Assembly: GCA_946800325.1 (NCBI GenBank)
Contig: CAMPEJ010000007.1
Span: 434,001 to 498,000, forward strand
Direction of reading: 5' to 3'
Source: Luzula sylvatica
Taxonomy: Eukaryota > Streptophyta > Magnoliopsida > Poales > Juncaceae
Length of the DNA stretch: 64,000 bases
Made by a program: the position numbers and the translations under genes. Below are positions 46,954 to 62,200 of the stretch, piece after piece. Under the pieces are notes generated by a model. The model saw nothing but the letters and a program-made list of their open reading frames with translations, had not been told where the DNA came from and did no database searches. The first letter of the stretch is position 1. Every line of letters starts with the position of its first letter.

Positions 46954-49900
46954 ATCTGTTTTTGCTTTGGGGAGTTCAAATAACGTATTTTGAGATCATT
47001 TGAATCGTATCTTTTACTACATAACATTTCACCAAAATTTACAAACACTAAGAAAGTTTGTTTTTCGATTCAAAACAATCTGTTTATGCTTTGGGGAGTT
47101 CAAATAACGTATTTTGAGATCATTTGAATCGTATCTTTTACCACATAACATTTCACCAAAATTTACAAACACTAAGAAAGTTTGTTTTTCAATTCAAAAC
47201 AATCTGTTTATGCTTTGGGGAGTTCAAATAACGTATTTTGAGATCATTTGAATCGTATATTTTACTACATAACATTTCACCAAAATTTACAAACACTAAG
47301 AAAGTTTGTTTTTCGATTCAAAACAATTTGTTCATGCTTTGGGGAGTTCAAATAACGTATTTTTAGATCATTCGAATCGTATCTTTTACCACATAACATT
47401 TCACCAAAATTTACAAACACTAAGAAAGTTTGTTTTTCGATTCAAAACAATCTGTTTATGCTTTGGGGAGTTCAAATAACATATTTGTAGATCATTCGAA
47501 TCGTATCTTTTACCACATAACATTTCACCAAAATTTACAAACACTAAGAAAGTTTGTTTTTCGATTCAAAACAATCTGTTTATGCTTTGGGGAGTTCAAA
47601 TAACGTATTTTGAGATCATTTGAATCGTATCTTTTACCACATAACATTTCACCAAAATTTACAAACACTAAGAAAGTTTGTTTTTCGATTCAAAACAATT
47701 TGTTTATGCTTTGGGGAGTTCAAATAACGTATTTTTAGATCATTCGAATCGTATCTTTTACCACATAACATTTCACCAAAATTTACAAACACTAAGAAAG
47801 TTTGTTTTTCGATTCAAAACAATCTGTTTATGCTTTGGGGAGTTCAAATAACGTATTTTGAGATCATTTGAATCGTATCTTTTACTACATAACATTTCAC
47901 CAAAATTTACAAACACTAAGAAAGTTTGTTTTTCGATTCAAAACAATCTGTTTATGCTTTGGGGAGTTCAAATAACGTATTTTGAGATCATTTGATTCGT
48001 ATCTTTTACCACATAACATTTCACCAAAATTTACACACACTAAGAAAGTTTGTTTTTCGATTCAAAACAATCTGTTTATGCTTTGGGGAGTTCAAATAAC
48101 GTATTTTGAGATAATTTGAATCGTATCTTTTACCACATAACATTTTACCAAAATTTACAAACACTAAGAAAGTTTGTTTTTCGATTCAAAACAATCTTTT
48201 TATGCTTTGGGGAGTTCAAATAACGTATTTTGAGATCATTTGAATCGTATCTTTTACCACATAACATTTCACCAAAATTTACAAACACTCAGAAAGTTTG
48301 TTTTTCGATTCAAAACAATTTGTTTATGCTTTGGGGAGTTCAAATAACGTATTTTGAGACCATTCGAATCGTATCTTTTACCACATAACATTTCACCAAA
48401 ATTTACAAACGCTAAGAAAGTTTGTTTTTCGATTCAAAACAATCTGTTTATGCTTTGGGGAGTTCAAATAACGTATTTTGAGATCATTTGAATCGTATCT
48501 TTTACTACATAACATTTCACCAAAATTTACAAACGCTGAGAAAGTTTGTTTTTCGATTCAAAACAATCTGTTTATGCTTTGGGAGTTCAAATAACGTATT
48601 TTGAGATCATTTGAATCGTATCTTTTACCACATAACATTTCACCAAAATTTACAAACGCTGAGAAAGTTTGTTTTTCGATTCAAAACAATCTGTTTATGC
48701 TTTGGGAGTTCAAATAACGTATTTTGAGATCATTTGAATCGTATCTTTTACCACATAACATTTCACCAAAATTTACAAACACTGAGAAAGTTTGATTTTC
48801 GATTCAAAACAATCTGTTTATGCTTTGGGGAGTTCAAATAACGTATTTTGAGATCATTCGAATCGTATCTTTTACTACATAACATTTCACCAAAATTTAC
48901 AAACACTGAGAAAGTTTGTTTTTCGATTCAAAACAATTTGTTTATGCTTTGGGGAGTTCAAATAACGTATTTTGAGATCATTCGAATCGTATCTTTTACC
49001 ACATAACATTTCACCAAAATTTACAAACACTAAGAAAGTTTGTTTTTCGATTCAAAACAATCTGTTTATGCTTTGGGGAGTTCAAATAACGTATTTTGAG
49101 ATCATTGGAATCGTATCTTTTACTACATAACATTTCACCAAAATTTACAAACACTAAGAAAGTTTGTTTTTCGATTCAAAACAATCTGTTTATGCTTTGG
49201 GGAGTTCAAATAACTTATTTTGAGATCATTGGAATCGTATCTTTTACCACATAACATTTCACAAAAATTTACAAACACTAAGAAAGTTTGTTTTTCGATT
49301 CAAAACAATCTGTTTATGCTTTGGGGAGTTCAAATAACTTATTTTGAGATCATTTGAATCGTATCTTTTACCACATAACATTTCACCAAACTTTACAAAC
49401 ACTAAGAAAGTTTGTTTTTCGATTCAAAACAATATGTTTATGCTTTGGGGAGTTCAAATAACGTATTTTGAGATTATTTGAATCGTATCTTTTACTACAT
49501 AACATTTCACCAAAATTTACAAACACTAAGAAAGTTTGTTTTTCGATTCAAAACAATCTGGTTATGCTTTGGGGAGTTCAAATAACGTATTTTGAGATCA
49601 TTTGAATCGTATCTTTTACCACGTAACATTTAATCAAAATTTACAAACACTGAGAAAGTTTGATTTTCGATTCAAAACAATCTGTTTATGCTTTGGGGAG
49701 TTCAAATAACATATTTTTAGATCATTCGAATCGTATCTTTTACCACATAACATTTCACCAAAATTTACACACACTAAGAAAGTTTGTTTTTCGATTCAAA
49801 ACAATCTGTTTATGCTTTGGGGAGTTCAAATAACGTATTTTGAGATTATTTGAATCGTATCTTTTACTACATAACATTTCACCAAAATTTACAAACACTA

Positions 49901-50300
49901 AGAAAGTTTGTTTTTCGATTCAAAACAATCTGGTTATGCTTTGGGGAGTTCAAATAACATATTTTTAGATCATTCGAATCGTATCTTTTACCACATAACA
50001 TTTCACCAAAATTTACAAACACTGAGAAAGTTTGATTTTCGATTCAAAACAATATGTTTATGCTTTGGGGAGTTCAAATAACATATTTTTAGATCATTCG
50101 AATCGTATCTTTTACCACATAACATTTCACCAAAATTTACACACACTAAGAAAGTTTGTTTTTCGATTCAAAACAATCTGTTTATGCTTTGGGGAGTTCA
50201 AATAACTTATTTTGAGATCATTTGAATCGTATCTTTTACCACATAACATTTCACAAAAATTTAGAAACACTAAGAAAGTTTAATTTTCGATTCAAATCAA
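46954..50300. repeat. Fourth copy of the 26-monomer module, here 27 monomers
   Basis: The ordered rare variants of the left-array modules reappear: GATAATTTG with ACATTTTACC (about 48110-48150), TCTTTTT (48194), GAGACCATTCG (about 48358), then a 123-bp GCTTTGGGAG monomer and later CTGGTTATG and ACGTAACATTTAATC. The 123-bp monomer is doubled here (48556..48678 and the next copy), which accounts for one extra unit. A part of the same module recurs at about 54980..56870. Confidence 0.85.
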
Positions 50301-53300
50301 TCTGTTTTTGCTTTGGGGAGTTCAAATAACGTATTTTGAGATCATTTGAATCGTATCTTTTACTACATAACATTTCACCAAAATTTACAAACACTAAGAA
50401 AGTTTGTTTTTCGATTCAAAACAATCTGTTTATGCTTTGGGGAGTTCAAATAACGTATTTTGAGATCATTTGAATCGTATCTTTTACCACATAACATTTC
50501 ACCAAAATTTACAAACACTAAGAAAGTTTGTTTTTCGATTCAAAACAATCTGTTTATGCTTTGGGGAGTTCAAATAACGTATTTTGAGATCATTTGAATC
50601 GTATCTTTTACTACATAACATTTCACCAAAATTTACAAACACTAAGAAAGTTTGTTTTTCGATTCAAAACAATCTGTTTATGCTTTGGGGAGTTCAAATA
50701 ACGTATTTTTAGATCATTCGAATCGTATCTTTTACCACATAACATTTCACCAAAATTTACAAACACTAAGAAAGTTTGTTTTTCGATTCAAAACAATCTG
50801 TTTATGCTTTGGGGAGTTCAAATAACATATTTGTAGATCATTCGAATCGTATCTTTTACCACATAACATTTCACCAAAATTTACAAACACTAAGAAAGTT
50901 TGTTTTTCGATTCAAAACAATCTGTTTATGCTTTGGGGAGTTCAAATAACGTATTTTGAGATCATTTGAATCGTATCTTTTACCACATAACATTTCACCA
51001 AAATTTACAAACACTAAGAAAGTTTGTTTTTCGATTGAAAACAATTTGTTTATGCTTTGGGGAGTTCAAATAACGTATTTTTAGATCATTCGAATCGTAT
51101 CTTTTACCACATAACATTTCACCAAAATTTACAAACACTAAGAAAGTTTGTTTTTCGATTCAAAACAATCTGTTTATGCTTTGGGGAGTTCAAATAACGT
51201 ATTTTGAGATCATTGGAATCGTATCTTTTACTACATAACATTTCACCAAAATTTACAAACACTAAGAAAGTTTGTTTTTCGATTCAAAACAATCTGTTTA
51301 TGCTTTGGGGAGTTCAAATAACTTATTTTGAGATCATTGGAATCGTATCTTTTACCACATAACATTTCACAAAAATTTACAAACACTAAGAAAGTTTGTT
51401 TTTCGATTCAAAACAATCTGTTTATGCTTTGGGGAGTTCAAATAACTTATTTTGAGATCATTTGAATCGTATCTTTTACCACATAACATTTCACCAAACT
51501 TTACAAACACTAATAAAGTTTGTTTTTCGATTCAAAACAATCTGTTTATGCTTTGGGGAGTTCAAATAACGTATTTTGAGATTATTTGAATCGTATCTTT
51601 TACCACATAACATTTCACCAAAATTTACAAACACTAAGAAAGTTTGTTTTTTGATTCAAAACAATCTGTTTATGCTTTGGGGAGTTCAAATAACATATTT
51701 TGAGATCATTTGAATCGTATCTTTTACCACATAACATTTCACCAAAATTTACAAACACTGAGAAAGTTTGATTTTCGATTCAAAACAATCTGTTTATGCT
51801 TTGGGGAGTTCAAATAACATATTTTTAGATCATTCGAATCGTATCTTTTACCACATAACATTTCACCAAAATTTACAAACACTAAGAAAGTTTGTTTTTC
51901 GATTCAAAACAATCTGTTTATGCTTTGGGGAGTTCAAATAACGTATTTTGAGATCATTGGAATCGTATCTTTAACCACATAACATTTCACCAAAATTTAC
52001 AAACACTGAGAAAGTTTGTTTTTCGATTCAAAACAATCTGTTTATGCTTTGGGGAGTTCAAATAACTTATTTTGAGATCATTTGAATCGTATCTTTTACC
52101 ACATAACATTTCACAAAAATTTAGAAACACTAAGAAAGTTTAATTTTCGATTCAAAACAATCTGTTTTTGCTTTGGGGAGTTCAAATAACGTATTTTGAG
52201 ATCATTTGAATCGTATCTTTTACTACATAACATTTCACCAAAATTTACAAACACTAAGAAAGTTTGTTTTTCGATTCAAAACAATCTGTTTATGCTTTGG
52301 GGAGTTCAAATAACGTATTTTGAGATCATTTGAATCGTATCTTTTACCACATAACATTTCACCAAAATTTACAAACACTAAGAAAGTTTGTTTTTCGATT
52401 CAAAACAATCTGTTTATGCTTTGGGGAGTTCAAATAACGTATTTTGAGATCATTTGAATCGTATCTTTTACTACATAACATTTCACCAAAATTTACAAAC
52501 ACTAAGAAAGTTTGTTTTTCGATTCAAAACAATCTGTTTATGCTTTGGGGAGTTCAAATAACGTATTTTTAGATCATTCGAATCGTATCTTTTACCACAT
52601 AACATTTCACCAAAATTTACAAACACTAAGAAAGTTTGTTTTTCGATTCAAAACAATCTGTTTATGCTTTGGGGAGTTCAAATAACATATTTGTAGATCA
52701 TTCGAATCGTATCTTTTACCACATAACATTTCACCAAAATTTACAAACACTAAGAAAGTTTGTTTTTCGATTCAAAACAATCTGTTTATGCTTTGGGGAG
52801 TTCAAATAACGTATTTTGAGATCATTTGAATCGTATCTTTTACCACATAACATTTCACCAAAATTTACAAACACTAAGAAAGTTTGTTTTTCGATTGAAA
52901 ACAATTTGTTTATGCTTTGGGGAGTTCAAATAACGTATTTTTAGATCATTCGAATCGTATCTTTTACCACATAACATTTCACCAAAATTTACAAACACTA
53001 AGAAAGTTTGTTTTTCGATTCAAAACAATCTGTTTATGCTTTGGGGAGTTCAAATAACGTATTTTGAGATCATTGGAATCGTATCTTTTACTACATAACA
53101 TTTCACCAAAATTTACAAACACTAAGAAAGTTTGTTTTTCGATTCAAAACAATCTGTTTATGCTTTGGGGAGTTCAAATAACTTATTTTGAGATCATTGG
53201 AATCGTATCTTTTACCACATAACATTTCACAAAAATTTACAAACACTAAGAAAGTTTGTTTTTCGATTCAAAACAATCTGTTTATGCTTTGGGGAGTTCA

Positions 53301-54324
53301 AATAACTTATTTTGAGATCATTTGAATCGTATCTTTTACCACATAACATTTCACCAAACTTTACAAACACTAATAAAGTTTGTTTTTCGATTCAAAACAA
53401 TCTGTTTATGCTTTGGGGAGTTCAAATAACGTATTTTGAGATTATTTGAATCGTATCTTTTACCACATAACATTTCACCAAAATTTACAAACACTAAGAA
53501 AGTTTGTTTTTTGATTCAAAACAATCTGTTTATGCTTTGGGGAGTTCAAATAACATATTTTGAGATCATTTGAATCGTATCTTTTACCACATAACATTTC
53601 ACCAAAATTTACAAACACTGAGAAAGTTTGATTTTCGATTCAAAACAATCTGTTTATGCTTTGGGGAGTTCAAATAACATATTTTTAGATCATTCGAATC
53701 GTATCTTTTACCACATAACATTTCACCAAAATTTACAAACACTAAGAAAGTTTGTTTTTCGATTCAAAACAATCTGTTTATGCTTTGGGGAGTTCAAATA
53801 ACGTATTTTGAGATCATTGGAATCGTATCTTTAACCACATAACATTTCACCAAAATTTACAAACACTGAGAAAGTTTGTTTTTCGATTCAAAACAATCTG
53901 TTTATGCTTTGGGGAGTTCAAATAACTTATTTTGAGATCATTTGAATCGTATCTTTTACCACATAACATTTCACAAAAATTTAGAAACACTAAGAAAGTT
54001 TAATTTTCGATTCAAAACAATCTGTTTTTGCTTTGGGGAGTTCAAATAACGTATTTTGAGATCATTTGAATCGTATCTTTTACTACATAACATTTCACCA
54101 AAATTTACAAACACTAAGAAAGTTTGTTTTTCGATTCAAAACAATCTGTTTATGCTTTGGGGAGTTCAAATAACGTATTTTGAGATCATTTGAATCGTAT
54201 CTTTTACCACATAACATTTCACCAAAATTTACAAACACTAAGAAAGTTTGTTTTTCGATTCAAAACAATCTGTTTATGCTTTGGGGAGTTCAAATAACGT
54301 ATTTTGAGATCATTTGAATCGTAT
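50298..54324. repeat. 15-monomer higher-order repeat (1,860 bp), perfect tandem copy
   Basis: Comparing position by position at a lag of 1,860, I find no difference between 50298..52464 and 52158..54324, that is 2,167 identical aligned bases. The first differences are a T/A at 50297/52157 and a C/A at 52465/54325. Rare variants inside both copies include CACTAATAAAG, GTTTTTTGATTC and TCTTTAACCAC. This is the youngest duplication I could see in the window, unless it is an assembly effect. Confidence 0.92.
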
Positions 54325-57300
54325 ATTTTACTACATAACATTTCACCAAAATTTACAAACACTAAGAAAGTTTGTTTTTCGATTCAAAACAATTTGTTTA
54401 AGCTTTGGGGAGTTCAAATAACGTATTTTTAGATCATTCGAATCGTATCTTTTACCACATAACATTTCACCAAAATTTACAAACACTAAGAAAGTTTGTT
54501 TTTCGATTCAAAACAATCTGTTTATGCTTTGGGGAGTTCAAATAACTTATTTTGAGATCATTTGAATCGTATCTTTTACCACATAACATTTCACCAAACT
54601 TTACAAACACTAAGAAAGTTTGTTTTTCGATTGAAAACAATTTGTTTATGCTTTGGGGAGTTCAAATAACGTATTTTGAGATCATTCGAATCGTATCTTT
54701 TACCACATAACATTTCACCAAAATTTACAAACACTTAGAAAGTTTGTTTTTCGATTCAAAACAATCTGTTTATGCTTTGGGGAGTTCAAATAACGTATTT
54801 TGAGATCATTGGAATCGTATCTTTTACTACATAACATTTCACCAAAATTTACAAACACTAAGAAAGTTTGTTTTTCGATTCAAAACAATCTGTTTATGCT
54901 TTGGGGAGTTCAAATAACTTATTTTGAGATCATTTGAATCGTATCTTTTACCACATAACATTTCACCAAAATTTACAAACGCTAAGAAAGTTTGTTTTTC
55001 GATTCAAAACAATCTGTTTATGCTTTGGGGAGTTCAAATAACGTATTTTGAGATCATTTGAATCGTATCTTTTACTACATAACATTTCACCAAAATTTAC
55101 AAACGCTGAGAAAGTTTGTTTTTCGATTCAAAACAATCTGTTTATGCTTTGGGAGTTCAAATAACGTATTTTGAGATCATTTGAATCGTATCTTTTACCA
55201 CATAACATTTCACCAAAATTTACAAACGCTGAGAAAGTTTGTTTTTCGATTCAAAACAATCTGTTTATGCTTTGGGAGTTCAAATAACGTATTTTGAGAT
55301 CATTTGAATCGTATCTTTTACCACATAACATTTCACCAAAATTTACAAACACTGAGAAAGTTTGATTTTCGATTCAAAACAATCTGTTTATGCTTTGGGG
55401 AGTTCAAATAACGTATTTTGAGATCATTCGAATCGTATCTTTTACTACATAACATTTCACCAAAATTTACAAACACAGAGAAAGTTTGTTTTTCGATTCA
55501 AAACAATTTGTTTATGCTTTGGGGAGTTCAAATAACGTATTTTGAGATCATTCGAATCGTATCTTTTACCACATAACATTTCACCAAAATTTACAAACAC
55601 TAAGAAAGTTTGTTTTTCGATTCAAAACAATCTGTTTATGCTCTGGGGAGTTCAAATAACGTATTTTGAGATCATTGGAATCGTATCTTTTACTACATAA
55701 CATTTCACCAAAATTTACAAACACTAAGAAAGTTTGTTTTTCGATTCAAAACAATCTGTTTATGCTTTGGGGAGTTCAAATAACTTATTTTGAGATCATT
55801 GGAATCGTATCTTTTACCACATAACATTTCACAAAAATTTACAAACACTAAGAAAGTTTGTTTTTCGATTCAAAACAATCTGTTTATGCTTTGGGGAGTT
55901 CAAATAACTTATTTTGAGATCATTTGAATCGTATCTTTTACCACATAACATTTCACCAAACTTTACAAACACTAAGAAAGTTTGTTTTTCGATTCAAAAC
56001 AATCTGTTTATGCTTTGGGGAGTTCAAATAACGTATTTTGAGATTATTTGAATCGTATCTTTTACTACATAACATTTCACCAAAATTTACAAACACTAAG
56101 AAAGTTTGTTTTTCGATTCAAAACAATCTGGTTATGCTTTGGGGAGTTCAAATAACGTATTTTGAGATCATTTGAATCGTATCTTTTACCACGTAACATT
56201 TAATCAAAATTTACAAACACTGAGAAAGTTTGATTTTCGATTCAAAACAATCTGTTTATGCTTTGGGGAGTTCAAATAACATATTTTTAGATCATTCGAA
56301 TCGTATCTTTTACCACATAACATTTCACCAAAATTTACACACACTAAGAAAGTTTGTTTTTCGATTCAAAACAATCTGTTTATGCTTTGGGGAGTTCAAA
56401 TAACGTATTTTGAGATTATTTGAATCGTATCTTTTACTACATAACATTTCACCAAAATTTACAAACACTAAGAAAGTTTGTTTTTCGATTCAAAACAATC
56501 TGGTTATGCTTTGGGGAGTTCAAATAACATATTTTTAGATCATTCGAATCGTATCTTTTACCACATAACATTTCACCAAAATTTACAAACACTGAGAAAG
56601 TTTGATTTTCGATTCAAAACAATCTGTTTATGCTTTGGGGAGTTCAAATAACATATTTTTAGATCATTCGAATCGTATCTTTTACCACATAACATTTCAC
56701 CAAAATTTACACACACTAAGAAAGTTTGTTTTTCGATTCAAAACAATCTGTTTATGCTTTGGGGAGTTCAAATAACTTATTTTGAGATCATTTGAATCGT
56801 ATCTTTTACCACATAAAATTTCACAAAAATTTAGAAACACTAAGAAAGTTTAATTTTCGATTCAAATCAATCTGTTTTTGCTTTGGGGAGTTCAAATAAC
56901 GTATTTTGAGATCATTTGAATCGTATCTTTTACTACATAACATTTCACCAAAATTTACAAACACTAAGAAAGTTTGTTTTTCGATTCAAAACAATCTGTT
57001 TATGCTTTGGGGAGTTCAAATAACGTATTTTGAGATCATTTGAATCGTATCTTTTACCACATAACATTTCACCAAAATTTACAAACACTAAGAAAGTTTG
57101 TTTTTCGATTCAAAACAATCTGTTTATGCTTTGGGGAGTTCAAATAACGTATTTTGAGATCATTTGAATCGTATCTTTTACTACATAACATTTCACCAAA
57201 ATTTACAAACACTAAGAAAGTTTGTTTTTCGATTCAAAACAATCTGTTTATGCTTTGGGGAGTTCAAATAACGTATTTTTAGATCATTCGAATCGTATCT

Positions 57301-59240
57301 TTTACCACATAACATTTCACCAAAATTTACAAACACTAAGAAAGTTTGTTTTTCGATTCAAAACAATCTGTTTATGCTTTGGGGAGTTCAAATAACATAT
57401 TTGTAGATCATTCGAATCGTATCTTTTACCACATAACATTTCACCAAAATTTACAAACACTAAGAAAGTTTGTTTTTCGATTCAAAACAATCTGTTTATG
57501 ATTTGGGGAGTTCAAATAACGTATTTTGAGATCATTTGAATCGTATCTTTTACCACATAACATTTCACCAAAATTTACAAACACTAAGAAAGTTTGTTTT
57601 TCGATTGAAAACAATTTGTTTATGCTTTGGGGAGTTCAAATAACGTATTTTTAGATCATTCGAATCGTATCTTTTACCACATAACATTTCACCAAAATTT
57701 ACAAACACTAAGAAAGTTTGTTTTTCGATTCAAAACAATCTGTTTATGCTTTGGGGAGTTCAAATAACGTATTTTGAGATCATTGGAATCGTATCTTTTA
57801 CTACATAACATTTCACCAAAATTTACAAACACTAAGAAAGTTTGTTTTTCGATTCAAAACAATCTGTTTATGCTTTGGGGAGTTCAAATAACTTATTTTG
57901 AGATCATTGGAATCGTATCTTTTACCACATAACATTTCACAAAAATTTACAAACACTAAGAAAGTTTGTTTTTCGATTCAAAACAATCTGTTTATGCTTT
58001 GGGGAGTTCAAATAACTTATTTTGAGATCATTTGAATCGTATCTTTTACCACATAACATTTCACCAAACTTTACAAACACTAATAAAGTTTGTTTTTCGA
58101 TTCAAAACAATCTGTTTATGCTTTGGGGAGTTCAAATAACGTATTTTGAGATTATTTGAATCGTATCTTTTACCACATAACATTTCACCAAAATTTACAA
58201 ACACTAAGAAAGTTTGTTTTTCGATTCAAAACAATCTGTTTATGCTTTGGGGAGTTCAAATAACGTATTTTGAGATCATTTGAATCGTATCTTTTACCAC
58301 ATAACATTTCACCAAAATTTAGAAACACTGAGAAAGTTTGATTTTCGATTCAAAACAATCTGTTTATGCTTTGGGGAGTTCAAATAACATATTTTTAGAT
58401 CATTCGAATCGTATCTTTTACCACATAACATTTCACCAAAATTTACAAACACTAAGAAAGTTTGTTTTTCGATTCAAAACAATCTGTTTATGCTTTGGGG
58501 AGTTCAAATAACGTATTTTGAGATCATTTGAATCGTATCTTTTACCACATAACATTTCACCAAAATTTACAAACACTAAGAAAGTTTGTTTTTCGATTGA
58601 AAACAATTTGTTTATGCTTTCGGGAGTTCAAATAACGTATTTTTAGATCATTCGAATCGTATCTTTTACCACATAACATTTCACCAAAATTTACAAACAC
58701 TAAGAAAGTTTGTTTTTCGATTCAAAACAATCTGTTTATGCTTTGGGGAGTTCAAATAACGTATTTTGAGATCATTGGAATCGTATCTTTTACTACATAA
58801 CATTTCACCAAAATTTACAAACACTAAGAAAGTTTGTTTTTCGATTCAAAACAATCTGTTTATGCTTTGGGGAGTTCAAATAACGTATTTTGAGATCATT
58901 GGAATCGTATCTTTTACTACATAACATTTCACCAAAATTTACAAACACTAAGAAAGTTTGTTTTTCGATTCAAAACAATTTGTTTATGCTTTGGGGAGTT
59001 CAAATAACGTATTTTGAGATTATTTGAATCGTATCTTTTACCACATAACATTTCACCAAAATTTACAAACACTAAGAAAGTTTGTTTTTCGATTCAAAAC
59101 AATCTGTTTATGCTTTGGGGAGTTCAAATAACGTATTTTGAGATCATTTGAATCGTATCTTTTACCACATAACATTTCACCAAAATTTACAAACACTAAG
59201 AAAGTTTGTTTTTCGATTGAAAACAATTTGTTTATGCTTT

Positions 59241-62200
59241 CGGGAGTTCAAATAACGTATTTTTAGATCATTCGAATCGTATCTTTTACCACATAACATT
59301 TCACCAAAATTTACAAACACTAAGAAAGTTTGTTTTTCGATTCAAAACAATCTGTTTATGCTTTGGGGAGTTCAAATAACGTATTTTGAGATCATTGGAA
59401 TCGTATCTTTTACTACATAACATTTCACCAAAATTTACAAACACTAAGAAAGTTTGTTTTTCGATTCAAAACAATCTGTTTATGCTTTGGGGAGTTCAAA
59501 TAACGTATTTTGAGATCATTGGAATCGTATCTTTTACTACATAACATTTCACCAAAATTTACAAACACTAAGAAAGTTTGTTTTTCGATTCAAAACAATC
59601 TGTTTATGCTTTGGGGAGTTCAAATAACGTATTTTGAGATCATTTGAATCGTATCTTTTACCACATAACATTTCACCAAACATTACAAACACTAAGAAAG
59701 TTTGTTTTTCGATTCAAAACAATCTGTTTATGCTTTGGGGAGTTCAAATAACGTATTTTGAGATTATTTGAATCGTATCTTTTACCACATAACATTTCAC
59801 CAAAATTTACAAACACTAAGAAAGTTTGTTTTTCGATTCAAAACAATCTGTTTATGCTTTGGGGAGTTCAAATAACGTATTTTGAGATCATTTGAATCGT
59901 ATCTTTTACCACATAACATTTCACCAAAATTTACAAACACTGAGAAAGTTTGATTTTCGATTCAAAACAATCTGTTTATGCTTTGGGGAGTTCAAATAAC
60001 ATATTTTTAGATCATTGGAATCGTATCTTTTACCACATAACATTTCACCAAAATTTACAAACACTGAGAAAGTTTGATTTTCGATTCAAAACAATCTGTT
60101 TATGCTTTGGGGAGTTCAAATAACATATTTTTAGATCATTCGAATCGTATCTTTTACCACATAACATTTCACCAAAATTTACAAACACTGAGAAAGTTTG
60201 TTTTTCGATTCAAAACAATCTGTTTATGCTTTGGGGAGTTCAAATAACGTATTTTGAGATCATTCGAATCGTATCTTTTACCACATAACATTTCACCAAA
60301 ATTTACAAACACTAAGAAAGTTTGTTTTTCGATTCAAAACAATTTGTTTATGCTTTGGGGAGTTCAAATAACGTATTTTTAGATCATTCGAATCGTATCT
60401 TTTACCACATAACATTTCACCAAAATTTACAAACACTAAGAAAGTTTGTTTTTCGATTCAAAACAATCTGTTTATGCTTTGGGGAGTTCAAATAACGTAT
60501 TTTGAGATCATTTGAATCGTATCTTTTACCACATAACATTTCACCAAAATTTACAAACACTAAGAAAGTTTGTTTTTCGATTCAAAACAATCTGTTTATG
60601 CTTTGGGGAGTTCAAATAACGTATTTTGAGATCATTTGAATCGTATCTTTTACCACATAACATTTCACCAAAATTTACAAACACTAAGAAAGTTTGTTTT
60701 TCGATTGAAAACAATTTGTTTATGCTTTCGGGAGTTCAAATAACGTATTTTTAGATCATTCGAATCGTATCTTTTACCACATAACATTTCACCAAAATTT
60801 ACAAACACTAAGAAAGTTTGTTTTTCGATTCAAAACAATCTGTTTATGCTTTGGGGAGTTCAAATAACGTATTTTGAGATCATTGGAATCGTATCTTTTA
60901 CTACATAACATTTCACCAATATTTACAAACACTAAGAAAGTTTGTTTTTCGATTCAAAACAATCTGTTTATGCTTTGGGGAGTTCAAATAACGTATTTTG
61001 AGATCATTGGAATCGTATCTTTTACTACATAACATTTCACCAAAATTTACAAACACTAAGAAAGTTTGTTTTTCGATTCAAAACAATCTGTTTATGCTTT
61101 GGGGAGTTCAAATAACGTATTTTGAGATCATTTGAATCGTATCTTTTACCACATAACATTTCACCAAACATTACAAACACTAAGAAAGTTTGTTTTTCGA
61201 TTCAAAACAATCTGTTTATGCTTTGGGGAATTCAAATAACGTATTTTGAGATTATTTGAATCGTATCTTTTACCACATAACATTTCACCAAAATTTACAA
61301 ACACTAAGAAAGTTTGTTTTTCGATTCAAAACAATCTGTTTATGCTTTGGGGAGTTCAAATAACGTATTTTGAGATCATTTGAATCGTATCTTTTACCAC
61401 ATAACATTTCACCAAAATTTACAAACACTAAGAAAGTTTGTTTTTCGATTGAAAACAATTTGTTTATGCTTTCGGGAGTTCAAATAACGTATTTTTAGAT
61501 CATTCGAATCGTATCTTTTACCACATAACATTTCACCAAAATTTACAAACACTAAGAAAGTTTGTTTTTCGATTCAAAACAATCTGTTTATGCTTTGGGG
61601 AGTTCAAATAACGTATTTTGAGATCATTGGAATCGTATCTTTTACTACATAACATTTCACCAAAATTTACAAACACTAAGAAAGTTTGTTTTTCGATTCA
61701 AAACAATCTGTTTATGCTTTGGGGAGTTCAAATAACGTATTTTGAGATCATTGGAATCGTATCTTTTACTACATAACATTTCACCAAAATTTACAAACAC
61801 TAAGAAAGTTTGTTTTTCGATTCAAAACAATCTGTTTATGCTTTGGGGAGTTCAAATAACGTATTTTGAGATCATTTGAATCGTATCTTTTACCACATAA
61901 CATTTCACCAAACATTACAAACACTAAGAAAGTTTGTTTTTCGATTCAAAACAATCTGTTTATGCTTTGGGGAGTTCAAATAACGTATTTTGAGATTATT
62001 TGAATCGTATCTTTTACCACATAACATTTCACCAAAATTTACAAACACTAAGAAAGTTTGTTTTTCGATTCAAAACAATCTGTTTATGCTTTGGGGAGTT
62101 CAAATAACGTATTTTGAGATCATTTGAATCGTATCTTTTACCACATAACATTTCACCAAAATTTACAAACACTGAGAAAGTTTGATTTTCGATTCAAAAC

